The notes below the pieces were generated by a model. That model saw only the letters and a program-made list of their open reading frames with translations. It was not told the DNA's origin and did not search any database. Shown here in pieces: positions 1 through 8,738 of a stretch of 32,092 bases of DNA (position 1 is its first letter; each line of letters starts with the position of its first letter). The DNA is from Hyphomicrobiales bacterium. GTDB lineage: Bacteria; Pseudomonadota; Alphaproteobacteria; Rhizobiales; Beijerinckiaceae. The DNA lies in assembly GCA_026400535.1 (NCBI GenBank), contig JAPLOU010000015.1, forward strand, positions 1-32,092, read 5' to 3'. The position numbers were made by a program, and so were the translations under genes.

Positions 1-678
1 GCCATGAACGAGGCGCTGCGCGACTGGGTGACCAATGTGGCGGACACGTTCTACTGCATCGGAACGGCGGCCGGCCCGCATCCCTATCCGATGATGGTGC
101 GTGATTTCCAATCGGTGATCGGCACGGAGACCAGGGCCCAGATGCTGGAGATGGAGGGCCGGCTGCCCGACTCCCTGATCGCCTCCATCGGCGGCGGCTC
201 GAACGCGATCGGCCTGTTTCATCCCTTCCTCGATGATGCGGGCGTCAGGATGTGGGGCGTCGAGGCCGCCGGCCACGGCGTCGATTCGGGCCAGCACGCC
301 GCCTCGCTGACCGGCGGCAGGCCGGGCGTGCTGCACGGCAATCGCACCTATCTGCTGATGGATGATGACGGCCAGATCACCGATGCCCATTCCATCTCGG
401 CCGGCCTCGACTATCCCGGCATCGGGCCTGAACATGCCTGGCTGCACCAGATGGGCCGGATCGACTACATATCGGCAACCGACAGCGAGGCGCTGGACGC
501 CTTCCAGCTTTGCTCGAAACTGGAAGGCATCATCCCGGCGCTGGAGCCGTCACACGCCATCGCCAAGGTCCTGCAACTGGCGCCCGACCTGCCACGCGAG
601 CACCTCATGGTCGTCAACCTGTGCGGCCGCGGTGACAAGGACATCTTCACCGTCGCCGAGCATCTTGGCGGAATGTGA
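1..678 (+). CDS. trpB: Tryptophan synthase beta chain, 3' part (5' end outside window)
   Basis: This is the C-terminal 225 residues of the PLP enzyme that condenses indole with L-serine to give tryptophan. The reading frame is open from base 1, so the true start lies upstream; the ATG at 4 is internal. The PLP phosphate-binding loop GGGSNA (about residues 64-69) and the C-terminal ending around NLCGRGDKD are typical of TrpB. The stop TGA is 10 bases before the trpA start, so the two chains of the alpha2-beta2 complex are co-transcribed, as usual. Nothing odd is seen in the visible part. Confidence 0.96.
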   Translation, partial: AMNEALRDWVTNVADTFYCIGTAAGPHPYPMMVRDFQSVIGTETRAQMLEMEGRLPDSLIASIGGGSNAIGLFHPFLDDAGVRMWGVEAAGHGVDSGQHAASLTGGRPGVLHGNRTYLLMDDDGQITDAHSISAGLDYPGIGPEHAWLHQMGRIDYISATDSEALDAFQLCSKLEGIIPALEPSHAIAKVLQLAPDLPREHLMVVNLCGRGDKDIFTVAEHLGGM

Positions 679-688
679 GAACCAGCCC

Positions 689-1522
689 ATGACAACGCGC
701 CTTGCCACCCGTTTTGCCGCCTGCGCCACCGAGGGCCGCGCCGCCCTCGTCACCTTCGTGACCGCCGGCGATCCCGATTTCGCCACCGGGGAAGCGATCC
801 TGCATGCCCTGCCGGCAGCGGGCGCGGATGTCATCGAACTGGGTGTACCCTTCACCGACCCGATGGCCGACGGCATGCCGATCCAGCTTGCGGGCCAGCG
901 CGCGCTGAAGGCAGGACAGACCCTGCGCAAGACGCTCGCCATGGTCCGAAGCTTCCGGAAGATCGACGCGGCAACCCCGATCGTCCTGATGGGCTACTAC
1001 AATCCGGTCTATGTCTACGGCGTCGAGGCCTTCCTCAAGGATGCGCTGGCTGCCGGCGTCGACGGGCTGATCATGGTCGACCTGCCCCCCGAGGAGGATG
1101 ACGAGTTGTGCCTGCCGGCCCTGAAGGCCGGGCTGAACTTCATCCGCCTCGCGACACCCACCACCGACGACAACCGGCTTCCGAAGGTGCTGCAGAACAC
1201 CTCGGGTTTTGTCTATTATGTGTCGATGACTGGTATTACGGGGGGCGTGATCGGCTCGTATGATGCTGTCGGCGAAGCGGTCGCGCGGATCAAGGCGCAT
1301 ACGGCCTTGCCGGTCGCCGTCGGTTTCGGGGTCAAGACAGCCGCCGATGCCGCAGCCATCGCCAAGGGTGCCGACGGCGTCGTGGTCGGTTCCGCGCTGG
1401 TGGAGAAGGTACGGCTGTCACTTGACGACGCCGGAAACCCCACCGCGGGCACGGTCGCGGCCGTCACCGACCTGGTTTCAGAACTGGCCCGCGGCGTCCG
1501 CTCGGTGAACAAGGCGGCTTGA
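689..1522 (+). CDS. trpA: Tryptophan synthase alpha chain
   Basis: A 277-residue TIM-barrel protein of normal family length. It cleaves indole-3-glycerol phosphate to indole and glyceraldehyde 3-phosphate and passes indole to TrpB. The signature [13 protein letters not shown] holds the catalytic Glu50 and Asp61. MTGITGG and the phosphate-binding VGFGV and [10 protein letters not shown] segments are also present. I chose ATG 689 because it lies just after the trpB stop and gives the usual [20 protein letters not shown] opening; the frame is open further upstream, but that part overlaps trpB. It sits in the trpB-trpA-accD-folC order common in Hyphomicrobiales. Confidence 0.97.
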   Translation: MTTRLATRFAACATEGRAALVTFVTAGDPDFATGEAILHALPAAGADVIELGVPFTDPMADGMPIQLAGQRALKAGQTLRKTLAMVRSFRKIDAATPIVLMGYYNPVYVYGVEAFLKDALAAGVDGLIMVDLPPEEDDELCLPALKAGLNFIRLATPTTDDNRLPKVLQNTSGFVYYVSMTGITGGVIGSYDAVGEAVARIKAHTALPVAVGFGVKTAADAAAIAKGADGVVVGSALVEKVRLSLDDAGNPTAGTVAAVTDLVSELARGVRSVNKAA

Positions 1523-1611
1523 CGGCCGCCCCGCACGCTTCCCATCTAACGCAGGCGTGGTGCCGGTCCGCTGCGCCGCCCTGACCATCCGACTTGCCGA
1601 GGATCACTGCG

Positions 1612-2475
1612 ATGAACTGGATCTCTGACGGCGTGCTGCCCAAGATCAAGACCTTGTTCAAGCGCGAGGCGCCGGACAATCTCTGGATCAAATGCCCCGA
1701 TTCCGGCCAGCTGGTCTTCCAGAAGGATGTCGAGGCCAATCAGTGGGTCATTCCCGGCTCCGAACATCACCTGCGCATGAAATCGCTCGACCGGCTCCGG
1801 CTGATCTTCGACGAGGCCAAATGGCTGGATGTGGCCTTGCCGGAGGTGGCGCTCGACCCGCTCCGGTTCCGCGACGAGAAGCGCTATGTCGACCGGTTGC
1901 GCGACGCCAAGGCCAAGACGTCGATGCAGGACGCCTTCCGGATCGGCTTTGGCCGGGTGGAGGGCAACCCGATGACGATCGCCGTGCAGGATTTCGACTT
2001 CATGGGCGGTTCGCTCGGCATGGCCGCCGGCGATGCCTTCATCAAGGGCGCAGACACGGCCATCGAAAAGCAAACGCCCTATCTCGTGTTCGCGGCTTCC
2101 GGGGGTGCCCGCATGCAAGAAGGCATCCTGTCGCTGATGCAGTTGCCGCGCACCACCGTCGCAACGAGGCGCCTCAAACAGGCCGGCCTGCCCTACATCG
2201 TGGTGCTGACCAATCCGACCACCGGTGGCGTGACCGCCTCCTACGCGATGCTGGGCGATGTCCATATCGCGGAGCCCGGCGCGCTGATCGGCTTCGCCGG
2301 CCCGCGCGTGATCGAGCAGACCATCCGCGAGAAGCTCCCCGACGGCTTCCAGCGGGCCGAGTATCTCAAGCTCCACGGCATGGTCGACATGGTGGTGCAT
2401 CGCCATCAGCTCAAGGCCACCGTTGCGCGCGTGGCGCGGCTGCTGATGAAGCAACCCGCCCCGGAAGCGGCGTGA
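1612..2475 (+). CDS. accD: Acetyl-CoA carboxylase carboxyltransferase subunit beta
   Basis: A 287-residue subunit of the cytoplasmic carboxyltransferase that, with AccA, moves the carboxyl group from biotin to acetyl-CoA to give malonyl-CoA for fatty acid synthesis. The start [13 protein letters not shown] and the crotonase-fold segments [20 protein letters not shown] and [12 protein letters not shown] are classic AccD. The four-cysteine zinc ribbon of E. coli AccD is not complete: only Cys28 (WIKCPDSGQ) remains, as in other alphaproteobacterial versions I know. ATG 1612 has a GAGGA about 8 bases upstream and is preferred over the in-frame TTG at 1594. folC starts 21 bases after the stop. Confidence 0.96.
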   Translation: MNWISDGVLPKIKTLFKREAPDNLWIKCPDSGQLVFQKDVEANQWVIPGSEHHLRMKSLDRLRLIFDEAKWLDVALPEVALDPLRFRDEKRYVDRLRDAKAKTSMQDAFRIGFGRVEGNPMTIAVQDFDFMGGSLGMAAGDAFIKGADTAIEKQTPYLVFAASGGARMQEGILSLMQLPRTTVATRRLKQAGLPYIVVLTNPTTGGVTASYAMLGDVHIAEPGALIGFAGPRVIEQTIREKLPDGFQRAEYLKLHGMVDMVVHRHQLKATVARVARLLMKQPAPEAA

Positions 2476-2496
2476 CCGCGCGCTGGCCCGTCTGAC

Positions 2497-3822
2497 ATGG
2501 CGGTCTCATCCGATGCGCTTATCGCGCGCCTTCTCGCCATGCACCCAAAGGCGATCGACCTGTCGCTCGGCAGGATCGGGCGTTTGCTGGAGAAACTGGG
2601 CGAACCGCACAAGCGTCTGCCGCCGACGATTCATGTCGCCGGAACAAACGGCAAAGGCTCGACGGTGGCCTTCATGCGCGCCATTCTGGAAGCGCAGGGG
2701 CTGCGGGTTCACGTCGACACCTCTCCGCACCTTGTCCGCTTCAACGAGCGCATCCGGCTCGGGCGCCCCGGCGGTGGCGCGTTTGTCGACGACGCGATGC
2801 TGCTGGACGCACTGACGCGCTGCGAAGCCGCCAATGACGGCGCCGCCATCACCTTCTGGGAGATCGTGACAGCGGCGGCTTTCCTGCTCTTCAGCGAACA
2901 GCCAGCCGACGTGCTGCTGCTGGAAGTGGGCCTCGGTGGCAGGCTGGACGCCACCAATGTCATCGAGCGGCCGGCGGCGGCGGTGGTGACCTCCATCGGG
3001 ATGGATCACGCCGAATATCTCGGCGACACGCTGGCCAAGATCGCCGCCGAGAAGGCCGGCATCTTCAAGCGCGGCGCGCCCGCAGTGATCGCGCCTCAAA
3101 CCTATGCCGAGGCCGAGGAGGTGCTGGTGGCCGAGGCGGAGCGGCGTGGCGCGGGCCCGATCTGGGTCGGCGGGCAGGAATTCACCCTTCACGAAGAGGC
3201 CGGTCGCCTGGTCTACCAGGATGAGGGGCGGCTGATGGACCTGCCCCTGCCCCGTCTGACGGGGCGGCATCAGCATATCAATGCGGCCACAGCCATCGCG
3301 GCGCTACGGGCCGCGGGCTATGACTTCAGCAATGCGGTGTTCGAGGCCGGCGTGGCGAACGCCGACTGGCCAGCGCGCATGCAACGGCTGTCGCGCGGAC
3401 GATTGGCGGAGATGTGTCCGGCAGGGTCGGAGCTCTGGCTCGATGGTGGCCACAACGCCGACGGTGGACGCGTGCTCGCCGCAGCGATGGCCGACCTGCA
3501 TGACCGCAACCCAGCACCCCTGGTGATGATCGTCGGCATGCTGGGCACGAAGGACACGGCGTCGGTGCTGAAACCGTTTGCTGGCCTCGCGCGGCTCGTG
3601 GTCGCCGTGCCAATCCCCGGCCAGCAGGCGGCGCGGTCGCCCGAGGATGTGGCGCAGCAGGCGCGGTCGGTCGGCCTCGAGGCCTGGCCATCATCCTCGG
3701 TGTCAGCCGCATTGGAGGATGTCGCCCGGATGAACTGGGCAACGCCACCGCGCATCCTGATCTGCGGGTCGCTCTATCTTGCGGGAGAGGTGCTGGCGCT
3801 GAACGGAACGCCGCCAGTGTAG
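2497..3822 (+). CDS. folC: Bifunctional folylpolyglutamate synthase / dihydrofolate synthase
   Basis: A 441-residue Mur-ligase-like enzyme that adds glutamate to dihydropteroate and to folates using ATP. The P-loop GTNGKGS is at residues 49-55, followed by SPHLVRFNERI, the LEVGLGGRLDATN signature and SIGMDHAEYLG. The ligase C-terminal domain carries WLDGGHNADG. Length and domain order are normal. It follows accD closely and is probably the last gene of the trp-accD-folC transcript. Confidence 0.96.
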   Translation: MAVSSDALIARLLAMHPKAIDLSLGRIGRLLEKLGEPHKRLPPTIHVAGTNGKGSTVAFMRAILEAQGLRVHVDTSPHLVRFNERIRLGRPGGGAFVDDAMLLDALTRCEAANDGAAITFWEIVTAAAFLLFSEQPADVLLLEVGLGGRLDATNVIERPAAAVVTSIGMDHAEYLGDTLAKIAAEKAGIFKRGAPAVIAPQTYAEAEEVLVAEAERRGAGPIWVGGQEFTLHEEAGRLVYQDEGRLMDLPLPRLTGRHQHINAATAIAALRAAGYDFSNAVFEAGVANADWPARMQRLSRGRLAEMCPAGSELWLDGGHNADGGRVLAAAMADLHDRNPAPLVMIVGMLGTKDTASVLKPFAGLARLVVAVPIPGQQAARSPEDVAQQARSVGLEAWPSSSVSAALEDVARMNWATPPRILICGSLYLAGEVLALNGTPPV

Positions 3823-3962
3823 CCTTCAACGCGGGCCGGTTCGGAAACCAAGACTTCAAGCCTTGCTTTACGACAGCACAAAAACGCGCTTTCATCATAG
3901 CCGATGGGTGAGACACGGCACTTGGCACGCCATGCGCGTGACCACCTGCAGAGGGTGATGTG

Positions 3963-4586
3963 ATGTTGCGTCGGTTGATGCTCGCCGTCATGGCGGTGTT
4001 CGGCTTGCTTGGAACTGCAGGCCTCGCCTCGGCCGGGGTCAATGTCCGCGTGGATCTGGCCAGCCAGCGCATCCAGGTCGACACCAGCGATGGCGAACGC
4101 TACAACTGGGCGATCTCGTCGGGCCGCGACGGCTACCGCACGATCCGCGGCACGTTCAAGCCGACCCGGCTCGAGAAGAGATGGTATTCGCGCAAGTATG
4201 GCGGCAACATGCCGAATGCGATCTTCTTTCGCGGCGGCTTCGCCATCCATGGCACCGGCGCTGTCGGGATGCTCGGCCGCCCCGCCTCGCATGGCTGTGT
4301 CAGGCTTCATCCTGCCAATGCCGCCAAGCTGTTCGCGCTGGTTGAGAAACATGGCAAGAGCGCCACCCGGATCGCGATTAATGGCGTCGCGCCAGATTCG
4401 ACTTCGACGTTCGCCAAGGCCAAGTCCGAGCGCAGCCGCGTGGCCAGCGCCAAGGCCAAGCGCAAGGCGACCGACTGGGCCACCGCGCGCAACCGGGTTC
4501 TCGAACGTGACGGGATGTTCTCGTCCGGCCCGGCTCTCGGCTTCCGCCCGGTGACGCCCGCGCAAACCTGGTTTCCGTGGCGCTGA
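3963..4586 (+). CDS. Secreted L,D-transpeptidase (YkuD domain)
   Basis: A 207-residue envelope enzyme expected to form 3-3 peptidoglycan cross-links or attach proteins to peptidoglycan. The N-terminus is a signal peptide (MLRRLMLAVMAVFGLLG, cleavage near ASA at 22-24). The YkuD catalytic block is intact: His96 in IHGTG and SHGCVRL with nucleophile Cys112 and Arg114. A basic Lys/Arg/Ala-rich tail follows (about residues 145-170). ATG 3963 has GAGGG 7 bases upstream; GTG 3960 is the alternative. The exact cross-linking or anchoring role cannot be read from the sequence. Confidence 0.92.
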   Translation: MLRRLMLAVMAVFGLLGTAGLASAGVNVRVDLASQRIQVDTSDGERYNWAISSGRDGYRTIRGTFKPTRLEKRWYSRKYGGNMPNAIFFRGGFAIHGTGAVGMLGRPASHGCVRLHPANAAKLFALVEKHGKSATRIAINGVAPDSTSTFAKAKSERSRVASAKAKRKATDWATARNRVLERDGMFSSGPALGFRPVTPAQTWFPWR

Positions 4587-4711
4587 GGCCCACGCCCGCG
4601 CCTGCGTCGCCGTTGCCGGTTGTGACGGCCGGATGAACCCTCTACATCGTCCGTCAGGGTTGCGCCGCCAGCATGGAGGCGCGGCGGAACCATAGACGCC
4701 CGAGCCAGTCG

Positions 4712-4939
4712 ATGTCAGAGACCATCCTTCTCGACCTGAGCGGCCTGAAATGCCCGCTGCCGGCCTTGCGGACACGCAAGGCCCTGAAGGGGCTTGCACC
4801 AGGCCGAATCCTCAGCGTCATCTGCACGGACCCGATGGCCGTCATCGATATCCCGAACCTCGTGCGTGAAACCGGCGACATGCTCGCCGATCAGCGCACG
4901 GAGGCCGGCACAACCAGGTTCGAGATCCGCAAGAGCTGA
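4712..4939 (+). CDS. tusA: TusA-family sulfurtransferase
   Basis: A 75-residue protein of the TusA/SirA family, which carries persulfide sulfur for tRNA thiolation, molybdenum cofactor or other sulfur relays. The family signature GLKCPLPALRTRKAL is present with the sulfur-carrying Cys14, and the fold length is typical. ATG 4712 was chosen because it gives the standard N-terminus; the frame is open to ATG 4673 without family support. The mrp gene starts 32 bases after the stop, so the two are probably co-transcribed. Which relay it feeds here is unknown. Confidence 0.9.
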   Translation: MSETILLDLSGLKCPLPALRTRKALKGLAPGRILSVICTDPMAVIDIPNLVRETGDMLADQRTEAGTTRFEIRKS

Positions 4940-4971
4940 CGGACGCAACGCTTTCGCCCACTGGAAACATC

Positions 4972-6096
4972 ATGACCCTTGCTCCTTCCGATGTCCTGCG
5001 CGCCCTCGAACTCGTCAAGCTGCCGGCCAGCGGCGAGGCCCTCGGTCCGTCGGGCCGCGTCAGCGGGATCGTCGTCGACGGCGGCAAGATCATGTTCGCC
5101 ATCGCCATCGACCCGAGCGAGGCTGCCGCCATGGAACCCGTCCGCCAGGCGGCGGAGCGGGCGGTCACCGGGCTGCCCGGCGTGACGCAGGCGTTCGTCT
5201 CACTGACGGCCGACCGGGCACCGGTTGCCAGAACCGCAGCCCAGACCGCGCGGGCCCAGGCCGCCGGCAGCGGCGTGACACCCCGGGCTGCGGCCATTCC
5301 GGGCATCCGGCACATCATCGCCGTGGCCAGCGGCAAGGGCGGCGTCGGCAAGTCGACCACCGCCGCGAACCTCGCCGTGGGGCTCGCGACGCTTGGTCTC
5401 AAGGTCGGAATCATGGATGCCGACATCTATGGCCCCTCGGTGCCGAAAATCTTCGGCGTGACCGGCAAGCCACGCCTCGTGGGCGGACGCACGCTGGCCC
5501 CGATGGAGGCGTTCGGCCTGAAGATCATGTCGATCGGCTTTCTGATCGACGAGGAAACGCCGATGATCTGGCGCGGACCGATGGTGATCTCGGCCATCAC
5601 CCAAATGCTGCGCGAAGTGGCCTGGGGCGAGCTTGACGTGCTTGTCGTCGACATGCCGCCCGGCACGGGTGACGCGCAACTGACCATGGCGCAGCAGACG
5701 CCGCTCGCCGGCGCCGTGATCGTGTCCACGCCGCAGGATCTGGCGCTGCTGGATGCCCGCCGTGGCGTGGCGATGTTCAAGCGCGTCGAGGTGCCGATTC
5801 TCGGGATTGTCGAGAACATGAGCTACTTTATCGCGCCGGACACCGGAAACCGCTACGATATCTTCGGCCATGGCGGCGCACGGCACGAAGCAGAACGGCT
5901 TGGAGTGCCGTTTCTCGGCGAAATCCCGCTTGCGATGCCGATCCGCGAACTGTCGGACAATGGCCGTCCGATCGTGGCGTCCGATCCGGACAGCCCGCAT
6001 GCGAAGGCCTATGTGGCCATCGCCATGCAGGTGAAACGCGCCCTCGAAGGCCCGAGCACGCTGCGGCCCGCGCCCCGGATCGTGATCGAGACGTAA
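4972..6096 (+). CDS. mrp: Mrp/ApbC-family ATPase, cysteine-free
   Basis: A 374-residue P-loop ATPase of the Mrp/Nbp35 family, usually viewed as an iron-sulfur cluster carrier. An N-terminal DUF59/MIP18-like domain (about 1-85) precedes a deviant Walker A GKGGVGKST at 121-129, the MDADIYGPS switch and the VVDMPPGTGD motif. The usual cluster-binding CxxC after ENMSYF is absent: the sequence reads IAPDTGNRYDIFG, and I find no cysteine anywhere in the translation. Similar loss of CxxC is known in rhizobial homologues. It lies just after tusA. The family call is firm; cluster carriage by this protein is doubtful. Confidence 0.93.
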   Translation: MTLAPSDVLRALELVKLPASGEALGPSGRVSGIVVDGGKIMFAIAIDPSEAAAMEPVRQAAERAVTGLPGVTQAFVSLTADRAPVARTAAQTARAQAAGSGVTPRAAAIPGIRHIIAVASGKGGVGKSTTAANLAVGLATLGLKVGIMDADIYGPSVPKIFGVTGKPRLVGGRTLAPMEAFGLKIMSIGFLIDEETPMIWRGPMVISAITQMLREVAWGELDVLVVDMPPGTGDAQLTMAQQTPLAGAVIVSTPQDLALLDARRGVAMFKRVEVPILGIVENMSYFIAPDTGNRYDIFGHGGARHEAERLGVPFLGEIPLAMPIRELSDNGRPIVASDPDSPHAKAYVAIAMQVKRALEGPSTLRPAPRIVIET

Positions 6097-6103
6097 CGCA
6101 GGG

Positions 6104-6652
6104 CAGCGCTCGAGCCATCGAAAGCCTTCGTTCCTGGTTTTTCTGCTGTGTTCGGACGGTTGCGCTCCTCCCGGCCTTCACGTGAGCCACCGCCTTGCCC
6201 ATCAGCACAGGGCGGACCTCACGGCGCATTCGCAGCTGGCGTACTTTCTCAAAAGCCACGCCGAAGCATTGATGCTGATCGCGCTCTTTGCCGGCGATCA
6301 GTCCGTCATCACCGATCCCGAGGACCGGCGGCCGGTGACCTTGTCGCCAGCCCTTCGCCGCTTCGCGCCTGCGGAGCTCCGCATCAGCCCTCGACGTCCT
6401 GTCGCGCGGCGCGTCCGAGTGGCTGTGCAGCACCATGAATCGGCTGATAAAGACCGTCATCCTCATCGTCCGCGCCATCAGGGACCCGAACGAGGCCCGC
6501 CGATCATCGCGGTCACAGCCGAGGCCTTTCGCGGCCTTCTGACGCGGGAAACCGCCTTCATCCATGCCGGCGGCGACAGGCGCGCGGCGGCCCTGAGCAG
6601 GATCGACCCGCAACAGGCGATCGATCGGATCATGGCGTGCTGGCGACCACCC
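6104..6652 (+). pseudogene. Possible frame-disrupted gene remnant between mrp and corA
   Basis: This interval has no intact gene I recognise. On the plus strand, codons with strong third-position G/C run in one frame to about 6385 (with LMLIALFAGDQSVITDPED), then the signal moves to another frame for about 40 codons (with STMNRLIKTVILIVRAIRD at about 6425-6481), and a coding-like stretch in the first frame resumes to about 6640 (PIIAVTAEAFRGLL). That pattern fits a gene broken by frameshifts. The possible start is unclear (GTG 6182 is one option). The antisense reading lacks any recognisable motif. This may equally be non-coding DNA. Confidence 0.25.
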
Positions 6653-7636
6653 TCAGAGCCAGCGCTTGCGCTTGAAGAAGCTGTAGGTTCCGACAACCGA
6701 CAGAACCATCATGCCGAGCGCCATGGGATAGCCATACTCCCAGTTGAGTTCCGGCATGTTCTTGAAGTTCATGCCATAGGACGAGGCGATCAGGGTCGGC
6801 GGCAGAAAGATCACCGCAGCCACCGAGAAGATCTTGATGATCTTGTTCTGTTCGAGGCTAACAAGCCCGAGGGTGGCGTCGAGGATGAACTGCACCTTGC
6901 TGTTGATGAAGGTCGCGTGGTCCTCGATCGACTGGACGTCGCGGATCGTGGTGCGCCATTCTGTCTTGAAGCCCGAGCGCTTGGTCGGCCCCTGATGGTT
7001 GGCCTGCAGGAAGATCAGCATGCGTTCCAGTGACACCATGCTCTCGCGGACATTGGAGATCAGCCCCGCCTGACGTCCAAGCTTCTGGATGACGCCCTGA
7101 TAGCCGCCGCTGCGTTCCAGCCGGTTGGGGTCGTGTTCGAACACGGATCGCGACAGGTCCTCGATCTGGTCGCCGACGCGGCCGAGGATCTCCGCCGCGC
7201 GGTCGATGATCGTGTCGATCAGCCCGTCAAGGACGGCTTCCGGTTGATGGCCGCAGCCGGCGGGCTTGGCGGCCCGGCTCGTGAACATGGCGAAGGCGCG
7301 CGGCTCGTCATAGCGCACGGTAACCAGCGCCTGATGCGTGAGGATGAAGCTGACCGGGACCAGCCGCGGCTGCTCGGTGTCGGACTGGCACAGGACGCGG
7401 GCCGTCATGTAACGCGCATTGTCTTCGGTGTAGATGATCTCGGAGGGTTCGATATCCTGCATTTCCTCGCGGGTCGGGATCGATACGGTCAAAAAGGCCT
7501 CGACGAGATGGTCTTCGGCGCGCGTCGGCTCGAGCAGATCGATCCAGAGGGCGTTCCTGGGTATGTCCATGCCGCGCTCAAGCACGAAGCGGTCAAGCCC
7601 CGTCCCGGCGGCTGAAGGTGCGTGGACGATGATCAT
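6653..7636 (-). CDS. corA: CorA-family magnesium/divalent cation transporter
   Basis: A 327-residue inner-membrane channel of the CorA family, which forms pentamers and moves Mg2+ (or Co2+/Ni2+). A long cytoplasmic N-terminal domain with helical segments is followed by two membrane helices at the C-terminus: IIKIFSVAAVIFLPPTLIAS and MALGMMVLSVVGTYSFF. The selectivity signature YGMNF is at 287-291, and the protein ends with the basic KRKRW tail. Length is normal. No Mg2+-sensing leader is evident in the 82 bases upstream. It is probably transcribed alone or after the S49 peptidase gene on the same strand. Confidence 0.94.
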   Translation of the reverse strand: MIIVHAPSAAGTGLDRFVLERGMDIPRNALWIDLLEPTRAEDHLVEAFLTVSIPTREEMQDIEPSEIIYTEDNARYMTARVLCQSDTEQPRLVPVSFILTHQALVTVRYDEPRAFAMFTSRAAKPAGCGHQPEAVLDGLIDTIIDRAAEILGRVGDQIEDLSRSVFEHDPNRLERSGGYQGVIQKLGRQAGLISNVRESMVSLERMLIFLQANHQGPTKRSGFKTEWRTTIRDVQSIEDHATFINSKVQFILDATLGLVSLEQNKIIKIFSVAAVIFLPPTLIASSYGMNFKNMPELNWEYGYPMALGMMVLSVVGTYSFFKRKRWL

Positions 7637-7718
7637 GGGACAATCCGAAGGTTAAGGGCCCGTGCCGCCGCAGCCATCATGAGCCTGTGACCATGGTGTG
7701 ACACAAAGATCCTTGCCA

Positions 7719-8627
7719 TCACAATCCATACCGCCCCCACAGCGCCCGCGTCTCGAGCGCCGCGAGAATGTCATCGGCGCGGATGAGGGGCACGCCGCCC
7801 GCATCGGCCATCCCTGCCGAGGGCAGAACGAAGCGCAGCAAGCCGCTGCGTCCGGGTGGGGGAACGAGCTCAAGCTCGACCTTGTCGCCGAAACGCGCAC
7901 GCATCACGGTGCGCAGATCACCGAGACCATCGACGAGACCCAGATCGAGCGCCTTGCGTCCCGTCCAGAACGCGCCATTGAACAGGGCGGCGTCAGGTCC
8001 CTTCAGGCGATCCCCGCGACTTGCCTTGACGAGGGTGACAAAGCTGTCGTGCACGTCGGCCTGCAGCTCCTTCAGGCGCGCCACATCCTCGGCCTTCTCG
8101 GGCAGGAACGGATCCAGCATGGCCTTGGAGGCGCCCGCCGTGTAGATGCGGCGCTCGACGCCGAGCTTCTCGATCAGCCCCGTCAGCCCGAAACCGGCGG
8201 AGACGACGCCGATCGAGCCGACGATCGAGGTCGGATCGGCGAAGATCTCGTCGGCGGCGCAGGCCAGCATGTAGCCGCCAGAGGCTCCGACATCCTCGAT
8301 GAAGGCGAACACCGGTCGCTCGTGTTCCGCCGCGAGCGAGCGGATGCGCTGGTAGATCAGGTGCGCCTGGGCCGGTGATCCGCCAGGCGACTTGATCAGC
8401 AGGGCGACCGCTTTCGCATCCTCGACCTCGAAGGCCGCCTCAAGCTGGGCGGCGATTCCGGCCAGCGACAGCGCTCCCTGGCTCGGGAAGGACGGCATGC
8501 CGATCGGGCCATAAAGCCGGATCACCGGCACGACGGCGCCGGCGGCCCGCAAGCCTTTGGGCAGAAACCGTTCCGGAATGATCCGGGACAGGCGAAGCGT
8601 GCGGCGGGAGAGCATCTTGGTTGGCAT
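7719..8627 (-). CDS. S49-family peptidase (SppA/SohB-like)
   Basis: A 302-residue serine peptidase of the S49 family, probably acting at the membrane on signal peptides or misfolded proteins. The oxyanion region LIKSPGGSPAQA lies near residues 78-88, the nucleophile Ser116 is in GASGGYMLACAADEIFA, and Lys168 (AGASKAMLDPF) gives the Ser-Lys dyad at the 52-residue spacing seen in family members. There is no clear N-terminal membrane anchor, only the weakly hydrophobic stretch AAGAVVPVIRLYG. In many Hyphomicrobiales this gene lies beside the DUF2007/trmN genes; here it is apart. The start codon overlaps a 15-bp palindrome (8625-8639). Confidence 0.9.
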   Translation of the reverse strand: MPTKMLSRRTLRLSRIIPERFLPKGLRAAGAVVPVIRLYGPIGMPSFPSQGALSLAGIAAQLEAAFEVEDAKAVALLIKSPGGSPAQAHLIYQRIRSLAAEHERPVFAFIEDVGASGGYMLACAADEIFADPTSIVGSIGVVSAGFGLTGLIEKLGVERRIYTAGASKAMLDPFLPEKAEDVARLKELQADVHDSFVTLVKASRGDRLKGPDAALFNGAFWTGRKALDLGLVDGLGDLRTVMRARFGDKVELELVPPPGRSGLLRFVLPSAGMADAGGVPLIRADDILAALETRALWGRYGL

Positions 8628-8655
8628 GATCAGATCATGTGGGCGCGACGGGCCA

Positions 8656-8732
8656 AGCGCAAGGGCAAGGGCAGGTGCAAGGTCAAGGGCAGGTGCATGG
8701 GCAGGTGAATGGGCAGGTGCATGGGCAGCAAT
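8656..8732. repeat. Degenerate 12-bp tandem repeats (GGGCAGGTGCAT-type)
   Basis: The space between the S49 peptidase start and the glycosylase stop is filled with short G/A-rich units: two AAGGGCAGGTGC copies followed by three ATGGGCAGGTGA/C-like copies at 12-bp steps. A 23-codon plus-strand frame starting at ATG 8637 would give a Lys/Arg/Cys-rich peptide ending at the TGA at 8706-8708, but nothing shows that it is translated. Confidence 0.75.
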
Positions 8733-8738
8733 GAGGCG

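Noticed and set aside
1546..2454. Long minus-strand reading frame opposite accD
   Set aside because: It is codon-aligned with accD and rich in D, H, E and Q, the usual mirror of a high-GC gene. It has no motif.
3849..3865. Near-palindrome CAAGACTTCAAGCCTTG between folC and the L,D-transpeptidase
   Set aside because: It is short and imperfect, and no T-run or known operator matches, so chance is a fair explanation.
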